This document shows positions 57,382 through 64,000 of a DNA stretch of 64,000 nt, one piece after another. How positions within the stretch are numbered: position 1 is the first letter of the stretch; every line of letters starts with the position of its first letter. The stretch covers positions 868,001-932,000 of the forward strand of contig NZ_JAPPTI010000001.1 in the NCBI RefSeq assembly GCF_027587025.1. The letters are read 5' to 3'. The position numbers and the translations under genes are program-made. This DNA comes from Vibrio sp. LaRot3 (GTDB taxonomy: Bacteria > Pseudomonadota > Gammaproteobacteria > Enterobacterales > Vibrionaceae). Under the pieces are notes generated by a model. The model ran no database searches, was not told where the DNA came from, and saw nothing but the letters and a program-made list of their open reading frames with translations.

Positions 57382-57383
57382 CC

Positions 57384-58103
57384 ATGATGCCTGCCACTCA
57401 TACAGAAATTGAGCAGATTTTTCTGGCTGCGGAAGCCAAACAATGTCGCTCTTTATGCGTCACTGCTTGCGACTCAGGTGACGGCGTCACCTCAGTCGCT
57501 ACCGCCCTAACCGAGCGCTACTTATTGGCGGGGCGTTCGGTGCTGCTCGTCGATTTAAACCTTTTCAACTCTGGCTTCAATGATCTTGCTATCGACTTAG
57601 AATCAGACTCTGAAAATCACACCTTTGGTCACCCTTCAGCAAAAGTAACGTGGCTTGAACAACAATCAAGCAAACAAGTTTTTACTGGTATAGCTACACC
57701 CTCAACGCCGTCGGAACTGGTGCAATACAGCGATCCACAATGCTTAGCGAAATACATTGAAGATTGGTTACAGAGTTACGACCGAATCGTCATAGATACA
57801 TCACCATTACTCAAAGTAAACCGAGGTAATATTCCTGCTCAAGCGGTGGCGCAAGCATGCCAATTCGTTCTATTGGTCGTCTTGGCAACTCACACAACGC
57901 ACAATCAATTGGAACAAGCCAAACAATTACTTGAAGCGCATCAAACTCACCTCATCGGCAGTGTGCTCAATAGTGTTCATCAACCGACTTTAGCCAGCGA
58001 GATAAGTCGGCAAATTAAACGACTGCCACTGGTACCTAATCGAATAAAACAGAAATGGATAGATAAACTGCATCAGATGCCGCTACTCCTTCAAAGAGCT
58101 TAG
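57384..58103 (+). CDS. sypD: SypD, BY-kinase-like ATPase
   Basis: The 239-residue protein resembles CpsD-type tyrosine kinases. Walker A' VLLVDLN (about 53-59) and Walker B RIVIDTSP (about 132-139) are kept. The P-loop segment, however, reads SGDGVTSVA (31-39) with Val35 where the lysine should be, and the C-terminus has no tyrosine cluster. It may regulate export without kinase activity. It is separated from sypC by two bases. Confidence 0.82.
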   Translation: MMPATHTEIEQIFLAAEAKQCRSLCVTACDSGDGVTSVATALTERYLLAGRSVLLVDLNLFNSGFNDLAIDLESDSENHTFGHPSAKVTWLEQQSSKQVFTGIATPSTPSELVQYSDPQCLAKYIEDWLQSYDRIVIDTSPLLKVNRGNIPAQAVAQACQFVLLVVLATHTTHNQLEQAKQLLEAHQTHLIGSVLNSVHQPTLASEISRQIKRLPLVPNRIKQKWIDKLHQMPLLLQRA

Positions 58104-58275
58104 CGACAGAAACCCTTATTAAATTTGCGACATGTATTGAGAAATCAATAACTGAATCTTTTTTACCCAACCATTTGAAAAATTTCATCTATTCTTAAAC
58201 TAACAAGCAATTGATATGGACTTTAATGCACATCTAATTGCTTGTTCATACGCAGAGACCGCTAAGGAGAGGCTT
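58104..58275. other. Intergenic gap between sypD and the HPt gene
   Basis: This 172-base AT-rich stretch lies within the syp locus. It has no sigma-54 match and no copy of the TTCTCA site. A separate promoter for the HPt-sypG pair is possible but not evident. Confidence 0.4.
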
Positions 58276-58635
58276 GTGGATATAGAGCTAGTTGACGAAG
58301 AAATCATTCAACAAATGATTGCCGACACCAGCGCGGATGTGATCCCAATGTTGATTGATCATTACCTTGAAGAATCACAAGCACGGTTGAAAGTACTCGA
58401 TGGTGCCTTTCAAGGAAAAGATGCAAGCGTTATTGAGTTCGAAAGTCATACTTTAGGCAGCTCATCTCTTGCTCTGGGCAATCGCGTGCTGTCCAACTTA
58501 GCTCGAAAAATAGAGCACTTGTGCGCCGCTGGAAAAGCAGATGAGGCGTTAGAATACCATCAAGAGCTCCTTGATGTTGCCCATCGCTCTCTTGCTGCAC
58601 TTGAACAACGGAAATCACTTGGATTTGTCGATTAG
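58276..58635 (+). CDS. Stand-alone HPt phosphotransfer protein in the syp locus
   Basis: The 119-residue helical protein is a histidine phosphotransfer domain. The phosphorylated histidine is H58 in ESHTLGSSSLALG, which follows the usual H-x-x-x-G-S-S/A pattern. There is no kinase or receiver domain. The start is GTG 58276, with AAGGAGAGG ideally placed; a longer frame starts at ATG 58216 but has no ribosome site. It sits 43 bases before sypG, in the place where V. fischeri has sypE and sypF. The HPt domain of V. fischeri SypF is what passes phosphate to SypG. This protein probably does the same, receiving phosphate from a hybrid kinase outside the window. Confidence 0.85.
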   Translation: MDIELVDEEIIQQMIADTSADVIPMLIDHYLEESQARLKVLDGAFQGKDASVIEFESHTLGSSSLALGNRVLSNLARKIEHLCAAGKADEALEYHQELLDVAHRSLAALEQRKSLGFVD

Positions 58636-58678
58636 GCGCAGTGATTAACGCACTGTGATAAAAATAAGGATGTCGCCG

Positions 58679-60136
58679 ATGAAACCGAAAGTATTGCTGA
58701 TTGAAGACTCCACATCACTGGCTGTGCTTTACCAACAATATGTAAAAGATCAGCCATTTGATCTGTTCCATGTAGAGACAGGACGCGAAGCGATTGCGTT
58801 TATTGAGCGCAATACACCGCAACTTGTAATCCTTGATCTTAAACTGCCAGACATGGAAGGCGAAGAAATTCTCGATTGGATCATCGACAATCAAATCCCT
58901 ACCTCGGTGATTATCGCAACGGCGCACGGTTCCGTTGATGTCGCAGTGAACTTGCTACAAAAAGGCGCGAAAGATTTCTTAGAAAAGCCTATCAAAGCGA
59001 ACCGTTTAAACACATCCATCGCTTTACATCTGCAACGTTCTAAACTGGAAAATCTAGTCGAAGACATCGAAACTCGATTCGATCGAAACCAGTTACACGG
59101 TTTTATTGGCAGTAGCCTATGCATGCAAGCGGTGTATAAGATTATTGACTCGGTCGCCCCCACGACTGCCAGTGTGTTTATTGTTGGTGAAAGTGGTACA
59201 GGTAAAGAAGTTTGCGCTGAAGCGATTCATAAAGAGAGTAAACGTCGCGATAAGCCATTTATTGCCATTAACTGCGGTGCGATTCCTAAAGATCTAATGG
59301 AGAGTGAGATTTTTGGCCACGTAAAAGGCGCATTTACTGGTGCAACAACCGATCGTAAAGGTGCTGCGACCATGGCCCACGGTGGGACACTTTTCCTCGA
59401 TGAGTTGTGCGAAATGGATTTAGAAATGCAGAAAAAGCTTTTACGTTTTCTGCAAACCGGCACATTCACCCCTTTAGGCGCGAACCGTGAACAAAAGGTT
59501 GACGTAAGAATAATCTGCGCAACAAACCGTCATCCTTTAACCGAAGTGGAAGAAGGCCGTTTCCGCGAAGATTTGTATTACCGCGTTCACGTAGTGCCTG
59601 TCGATATGCCGCCTTTGCGCGATAGATCGAACGATATCGTCACCTTAGCCAATCACTTCTTGCGTCTCTACGCCAAGGAAGATGGCAAATCTTTCAAAGC
59701 AATCAACAAAGACGCAGAAAACATCTTAAAACGCTACGCTTGGCCCGGTAATGTGCGCCAGTTGCAAAACGTCATCAGAAACATTGTGGTGCTGAACGAC
59801 GACAAAAAACTCAGTGCGCAGCACCTGCCGATCGAAATCGTTAACAATAAATCAGCTCGCACCCGCCCTGCACCAACGCCTCCTCAGCCACATGCAGAAG
59901 CGCAAATCAGCCAAGCTGAAATGGAGATCAATAACGTTCAAAGCTCGCCTAACGTGCTTTCTTCCGGTAATAAGATTCGCCCTATGTGGCAAATTGAGCG
60001 TGAAGCGATCCAACAAGCCATCGATTTTTGCGATGGTAATGTGCTCAATGCAGCGGTGTTATTAGAGCTCAGTCCTTCCACTGTTTATCGTAAAAAACAG
60101 GCATGGGAAGCAGAAGATGAGCAAAATTTCGTTTAA
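58679..60136 (+). CDS. sypG: Sigma-54-dependent response regulator SypG
   Basis: SypG is the activator of syp transcription. The 485-residue product has a receiver domain with D53 (the same number as the V. fischeri phosphorylation site), an AAA+ domain with GESGTGKE (170-177) and GAFTGA (217-222), and a Fis-type DNA-binding end (about 445-480). The start is ATG 58679: AAGG lies 9 bases upstream; an ATG 9 bases earlier abuts this ribosome site. The palindromes before sypA and sypI are its expected targets. It overlaps sypH by 20 bases. Confidence 0.92.
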   Translation: MKPKVLLIEDSTSLAVLYQQYVKDQPFDLFHVETGREAIAFIERNTPQLVILDLKLPDMEGEEILDWIIDNQIPTSVIIATAHGSVDVAVNLLQKGAKDFLEKPIKANRLNTSIALHLQRSKLENLVEDIETRFDRNQLHGFIGSSLCMQAVYKIIDSVAPTTASVFIVGESGTGKEVCAEAIHKESKRRDKPFIAINCGAIPKDLMESEIFGHVKGAFTGATTDRKGAATMAHGGTLFLDELCEMDLEMQKKLLRFLQTGTFTPLGANREQKVDVRIICATNRHPLTEVEEGRFREDLYYRVHVVPVDMPPLRDRSNDIVTLANHFLRLYAKEDGKSFKAINKDAENILKRYAWPGNVRQLQNVIRNIVVLNDDKKLSAQHLPIEIVNNKSARTRPAPTPPQPHAEAQISQAEMEINNVQSSPNVLSSGNKIRPMWQIEREAIQQAIDFCDGNVLNAAVLLELSPSTVYRKKQAWEAEDEQNFV

Positions 60137-61178
60137 TGAGATTTGGTTAGTCATGGATAGCCGCCAATTTGGCGGCATCGAAACCCACCTTTTGCAGTTA
60201 GCGATTGGTTTGGTTAAGCATAGACAACAAGTCAGAGTGTGGCTGACTCATCGCTATGCAAACGAGAGCCCGCTTATCGCGAAGCTAAAGGATCATCAAC
60301 TCGACTACGGTTATCTTGATGACAACCATGTTCAACCGCTCTTTCAGCTCATCAAATTGGTTAAACACTATCAGCCCCAAGTTATACATTGCCATGGCTA
60401 TAAAGCGAGTATCCTTGGCAAACTCACTCGCTCAGTAACTGGAGTACGCCAAATATCCACCTATCATGCAGGAGAAACACCAACTGGGCGCGTAAAGCTG
60501 TATGATTGGCTTGACCGCTACACCGCGTGGTTCTCAAGCGCCTCAATTGTGGTCAGCCAAGCCATTGCTAATAAGCTGCCGTGTAGAACTCAGCATTTTA
60601 ATAACTTCATTGATACGGACGATCTAACCTTTCACCATGGCAGTGAAATTGCGTTTGTTGGCAGGCTCAGTAGAGAAAAGGCCCCCCATCACTTTGTTCA
60701 ACTTGCGCGAGATTTCCCTGAGCAGGGTTTTCACATTTATGGTGACGGCCCTTTATCGAACGAACTAAAACAAAATGTGCCGAACAACTTAACCTTTCAC
60801 GGTCATCAGCAGCAGATGAACCAAGTGTGGGCCAATGTCGACGTTTTGATCATTAGCTCTGACTTTGAAGGTTTACCTTTAGTCGCCATCGAAGCCATGG
60901 CTCGAGGTATCAATGTGATTTCAACCGCGGTAGGCGATATTCCCACACTGATTGATTCACCATTTAACGGTTTGTTGGTCAAAGATGGCTTGCAGCTTAA
61001 AGAGGCGTTAAAGGAATATCTCGCGTTTTCGCCAGACGCTATCATGGCTCTTCGCGTCAACGCTGCCAATACCATCGCGAAGCACTATAGCTGCGCTCAT
61101 GTAATACCAAACATGCTGTCGCTTTATGCAATAAGCCCTTTTTCTGACTCCCAATCTGATTCTCAATTTGAGAACTAA
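60117..61178 (+). CDS. sypH: Glycosyltransferase SypH
   Basis: This is a 353-residue GT4-family (GT-B fold) enzyme. The N-terminal acceptor half begins FGGIETHLLQLAIGL. The C-terminal donor half has VGRLSREKAP (about 181-190) and the E-x7-E motif SSDFEGLPLVAIEAMA (about 243-258). It adds a sugar to the growing syp repeat unit on the cytoplasmic face of the inner membrane. It overlaps sypG, so the two are coupled. The predicted SypG site for sypI lies in its last codons. Confidence 0.88.
   Translation: MSKISFNEIWLVMDSRQFGGIETHLLQLAIGLVKHRQQVRVWLTHRYANESPLIAKLKDHQLDYGYLDDNHVQPLFQLIKLVKHYQPQVIHCHGYKASILGKLTRSVTGVRQISTYHAGETPTGRVKLYDWLDRYTAWFSSASIVVSQAIANKLPCRTQHFNNFIDTDDLTFHHGSEIAFVGRLSREKAPHHFVQLARDFPEQGFHIYGDGPLSNELKQNVPNNLTFHGHQQQMNQVWANVDVLIISSDFEGLPLVAIEAMARGINVISTAVGDIPTLIDSPFNGLLVKDGLQLKEALKEYLAFSPDAIMALRVNAANTIAKHYSCAHVIPNMLSLYAISPFSDSQSDSQFEN
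61158..61175. promoter_or_regulatory. Predicted SypG-binding site upstream of sypI
   Basis: GATTCTCAATTTGAGAAC, core TTCTCAATTTGAGAA centred at 61167 and identical to the sypA core. It is 79 bases upstream of the -24 GG and lies inside the 3' end of sypH. Confidence 0.85.
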
Positions 61179-61243
61179 CACTCTCACATTTATAGTCAAC
61201 TACTTTTATACATAAAAATCAGCTAATTACAAATCCTTATTGA

Positions 61244-61260
61244 TTGGCATTTACTTTGCG
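61244..61260 (+). promoter_or_regulatory. Predicted sigma-54 promoter of sypI
   Basis: TTGGCATTTACTTTGCG, GG-N10-GC, a close match to consensus. The transcript would start near 61271, which rules out a sypI start at 61240. Confidence 0.88.
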
Positions 61261-61302
61261 TTATTGGTGGTATTGATAACGACAGTAAGGCTAGACGATA
61301 TA

Positions 61303-62514
61303 ATGAGTAACCCAACCCCTATTTTGTTTGTCCATTATGGTGAAGATTGGATTCGCGGTAGCGAGCGCTGCTTACTCGATTTAATACAACACCTAGATAC
61401 TGACCGCTACCACGCCATTGTTTGGACCAATAATCCATCATTACATAAAGAACTGACCTTTCATGGTGTGGCTTGTTTACTTGAAACCTTCCCTCTGCTG
61501 CTAGGCTGGAACAAGCCACGTTATAACGTTTTAGCATGGGCTCGCTTGGTGTTCACTGCGAGAAAGATTATTCGCAAACATAACATTGGCTTAATTCACG
61601 TTAACAGTGCCGCCCCAAATCAATGGATGAGCCTTGCAGCCAGAATAACGTCTACCCCTTTGGTAACGCATCTGCATAGTGATTACCCTGCGCGTGACCG
61701 CGTCACTCACGCTCTGCATTTATCTCCTCATGTCATCACTGCGAGCCGCGCTATTTCTGAGCAGTTGATTGATGAAGGCTACAACGAAAAACGATTAAGT
61801 GTTGTGCACAACGGACTCAACATTCAAAAGCTACAAGACACACCAGCTATTGATGTTAAGCAACAACTCAAGCTCGACGATAATTCGACTTTGTTTGTCA
61901 CCGTGGGCTCTTTAATTTATCGCAAAGGTATTGATCGTATTTTCCAAGCCCTGTGTTACTTGCGTCTTGAACATCCAAATTGCTATTTAGTAGTGATTGG
62001 TGATGGCGAAGAGAAACAGCACCTGCAACAACAGGTCACTCAGTTAGGTCTAGTGGATAATGTTCATTTTGTTGGTGAGCAAAACAATGTCATCGGCTGG
62101 CTGAAAGGCTGTGATGCCTTTGTCAGCGGTGCGCGTGAAGAAGCGTTTGGCCTAGCCATCGCCGAGGCTGGTTTAGCTGGTATTCCGATCATCGCGCCTT
62201 TTGTCGGTGGCGTACCTGAATTCATCACTCACGCAAAAACTGGTTTTCTTTACTCCAATCATGGCTACATGAATATGATGAAAATGATGGCGACCGTCAT
62301 TACTCATCCTGACCACTGCCAGCATATCGCGCGTCAAGGCCAGAACCACATCGAGCATAAACTATCGATACAACATTACGTCAGCGGTATTGAGCGCGTC
62401 TATCAGCAGCTTATGGTTCAACAGCGTCAACCACCGGCGTTGAGCCACGTGTTTCGCCCTGTTCCAAAAGCGCTGAAGCGTATACAGAGAAACATTGGAG
62501 GTCATCATGGTTAA
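61303..62514 (+). CDS. sypI: Glycosyltransferase SypI
   Basis: The 403-residue GT4-family enzyme has the donor-half motifs VGSLIYRKGIDRIFQAL (about 201-217) and EEAFGLAIAEAGLAG (about 286-300). The start is set at ATG 61303 (MSNPTPILFV), because a sigma-54 promoter lies at 61244-61260, inside the longer open frame that begins at 61240. The ribosome site AAGG is about 12 bases upstream. It overlaps sypJ by 8 bases. Confidence 0.9.
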   Translation: MSNPTPILFVHYGEDWIRGSERCLLDLIQHLDTDRYHAIVWTNNPSLHKELTFHGVACLLETFPLLLGWNKPRYNVLAWARLVFTARKIIRKHNIGLIHVNSAAPNQWMSLAARITSTPLVTHLHSDYPARDRVTHALHLSPHVITASRAISEQLIDEGYNEKRLSVVHNGLNIQKLQDTPAIDVKQQLKLDDNSTLFVTVGSLIYRKGIDRIFQALCYLRLEHPNCYLVVIGDGEEKQHLQQQVTQLGLVDNVHFVGEQNNVIGWLKGCDAFVSGAREEAFGLAIAEAGLAGIPIIAPFVGGVPEFITHAKTGFLYSNHGYMNMMKMMATVITHPDHCQHIARQGQNHIEHKLSIQHYVSGIERVYQQLMVQQRQPPALSHVFRPVPKALKRIQRNIGGHHG

Positions 62515-63700
62515 GCTACATCATCTGATCTTCGATCCTATCCCTTTCAAAGGGGGCTCAAAAATCGCAACCAGTGATGCTTTAAGCCAATGCAGCAATG
62601 GTAAGGTCTCTTTTACGGTATTAACCGTTGACCCTAGCTACTGGTCTCAATCTGGTCTTGCGACACAGCATGAGGTTAGCATCGTCAAATTGAGTTCTAT
62701 CTCTTGGTTAAATCGCCGCTATCAAGGCATAGGCTATTGGTTAAACCAAGCCTTATGTTGTGTGATGCTGTTGATTGCTATACTTCGCTCACCAAAGGTA
62801 AACGGGTTTATTGGCGCCTCTGGCCCGGGTATAGACATGCCACTCTATCTCGTTAAGTGGTTGACCAACATTCCTGTTTTCCAATTTATACACGGTAATG
62901 TTGCGCCTTCTCGTTCTATCGGTTGGTGTCTCACCAAAGCTGACAAGGTGTTCTACTTACCATCTACTAAATACAGTATTCGCTTGGCACTTCGAGCCTA
63001 CCTAGGTAAAACGCTGCGCTTGAGCGATGTTACGGCGATAGAAAACAGTTTTTTGACCAATAGAAACTTCATTCAATTCGTTAATGGGATCAGCATTGAC
63101 CGCTGGCCTAGTCAAAGCCACAGCCATTTTCCGGTTTGTTTTTGGGCCGCGTCACTTCTCAAATGGAAAGGCTTAGATCTACTAGTAAACGCGTTACGAT
63201 ATAGCCATCAAATTCAACCAATCGCGAGCCATATTTGCTTTATCAAACCACAAAATAGTGCGGTCGATGTATCTACTGCGCCTGTGGTACTTAAGCACAC
63301 CAAATGGCATCAAGACCCACCTAACCTCGATGAGATTCGCGCGCAATGTAATATTTTTATCTCAACCAGTCATAAAGAACCGTTCGGCTTATCGATATTG
63401 GAAGCACTTGCAGCAGGTATGTGTGTGGTGATCCCTCAAGATGGCAGCTATTGGGATGGAAAGCTCACCGATGGCGTTAATTGTGTTAAATACCAACCTC
63501 GCGATTTTCAGTCCCTTAGCCGCGCAATACTGACCATCTACAAAGACACAATTAAACTCAAAACCTTGCGGAGAAACGCGCTTGAGGTTGCCAAAGAGTA
63601 CAGAGCAGAAGCAACTTATAGCACTATAGCGTCATGGTTCGAGAACCCTAGCTCGGAAGCTGTGCTCCCTACCGTGTCTACCGTAAAGGATTCACAATGA
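62507..63700 (+). CDS. sypJ: Glycosyltransferase SypJ
   Basis: This 397-residue GT4-like enzyme has a donor half with FWAASLLKWKGLDLLVNAL (about 209-227) and HKEPFGLSILEALAAG (about 286-301). The first half is less conserved. The ATG at 62507 has GGAGG 5 bases upstream; the frame continues back only to a TTG. It overlaps sypI by 8 bases and sypK by 4 bases. Confidence 0.88.
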   Translation: MVKLHHLIFDPIPFKGGSKIATSDALSQCSNGKVSFTVLTVDPSYWSQSGLATQHEVSIVKLSSISWLNRRYQGIGYWLNQALCCVMLLIAILRSPKVNGFIGASGPGIDMPLYLVKWLTNIPVFQFIHGNVAPSRSIGWCLTKADKVFYLPSTKYSIRLALRAYLGKTLRLSDVTAIENSFLTNRNFIQFVNGISIDRWPSQSHSHFPVCFWAASLLKWKGLDLLVNALRYSHQIQPIASHICFIKPQNSAVDVSTAPVVLKHTKWHQDPPNLDEIRAQCNIFISTSHKEPFGLSILEALAAGMCVVIPQDGSYWDGKLTDGVNCVKYQPRDFQSLSRAILTIYKDTIKLKTLRRNALEVAKEYRAEATYSTIASWFENPSSEAVLPTVSTVKDSQ

Positions 63701-64000
63701 GTGTTTCGGTGGGTAACAGAGAAAAAGTGTCGCACCATGTCCAAACGCTCATTGGTGCGCTCAATACTAAGCGAAGTACATCATGGCTTATCAATAAGCG
63801 TGATGCGATAAAACCGTTTGAGCAAATGGCTTTGTATGGGCTGAGCTTAATCATGGTCAAGGGAGCTTCGTTTATTACCTTGCCGCTAATGACCCATTTT
63901 TTAAGCCCTGCCGATATCGGGCAGTTGGAATTGCTAGCGACCATGACGGTATTTTTCAGCTTATTAATTGGCGTAGCAATGCATGAAAATTTATATCGTT
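63697..64000 (+). CDS. sypK: SypK, oligosaccharide translocase (partial, cut by window end)
   Basis: The first 101 codons of a polytopic membrane protein are present. After a polar N-terminus (about 1-45) two spans begin (about 48-68 and 82-100). The sequence LPLMTHFLSPADIGQLELL is typical of Wzx-type flippases. By position it is SypK. It overlaps sypJ (ATGA) and has AAAGGA 6 bases upstream. The rest lies outside the window. Confidence 0.85.
   Translation, partial: MSVSVGNREKVSHHVQTLIGALNTKRSTSWLINKRDAIKPFEQMALYGLSLIMVKGASFITLPLMTHFLSPADIGQLELLATMTVFFSLLIGVAMHENLYR

Noticed and set aside
1..64000. Mobile elements, integron cassettes or CRISPR arrays
   Set aside because: No transposase, integrase, regularly spaced direct repeats or terminal inverted repeats were noticed; the palindromes found are explained as terminators or regulator sites.

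Overview
The window is a stretch of a marine Vibrio chromosome, most like the V. parahaemolyticus/alginolyticus (Harveyi) group. The basis is recognisable vibrio gene sets: potABC with two PotD genes, the Na+-driven MATE pump NorM starting at a GTG and 456 residues long, several vibrio-typical DUF families (2860, 2960, 2987, 3080, 3802) and the syp polysaccharide locus. Coding density is high. I see no rRNA or tRNA gene, insertion sequence, prophage or CRISPR array.

Layout: (1) 0-4.5 kb: uspE, ttcA, then a minus-strand group (membrane protein, Bax-like glucosaminidase, DUF2987 protein). (2) 4.9-10 kb: the polyamine importer potA-potB-potC-potD-potD, with hairpin terminators after potC and after each potD. 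(3) 10-12 kb: a diguanylate cyclase, the sirtuin cobB and a small lipoprotein gene interrupted by an in-frame TGA. (4) 12-21.8 kb: a formate dehydrogenase block on the minus strand (DUF3305, DUF3306, polyferredoxin, TorD-like chaperone, small Tat protein, catalytic, Fe-S and cytochrome subunits, small membrane protein), with fdhD divergent. (5) 22-33.4 kb: chemoreceptor, GGDEF-EAL protein, periplasmic binding protein, ybiT, DUF2860 protein, and a two-gene unit of a membrane ATPase-like protein with an MscS channel. (6) 33.5-41.8 kb: a histidine kinase/NtrC-type regulator pair divergent from tupABC-mobA-mobB::moeA (tungstate import and molybdopterin cofactor maturation). (7) 41.9-53.8 kb: housekeeping genes (nagK, tapT, ribE, norM, ligE and others). 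(8) 54-64 kb: the syp biofilm polysaccharide locus, sypA to a partial sypK cut by the window end.

The main regulatory observation links regions 4 and 6. A near-identical inverted repeat, TTGAGACAA-A-TTGTCyCAw, lies 79-80 bp upstream of a sigma-54 promoter (GG-N10-GC) both in front of the formate dehydrogenase operon and in front of tupA. A sigma-54 activator gene sits next to tupA. This predicts one regulon in which an undescribed two-component system coordinates tungstate/molybdate cofactor supply with formate dehydrogenase synthesis. The syp locus uses the same architecture with a different site: TTCTCAATTTGAGAA lies 79 bp upstream of sigma-54 promoters before sypA and sypI. Between sypD and sypG a stand-alone HPt protein replaces the SypE and SypF genes of V. 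fischeri.

All functional names come from recognising sequence families by eye. No database search was run.
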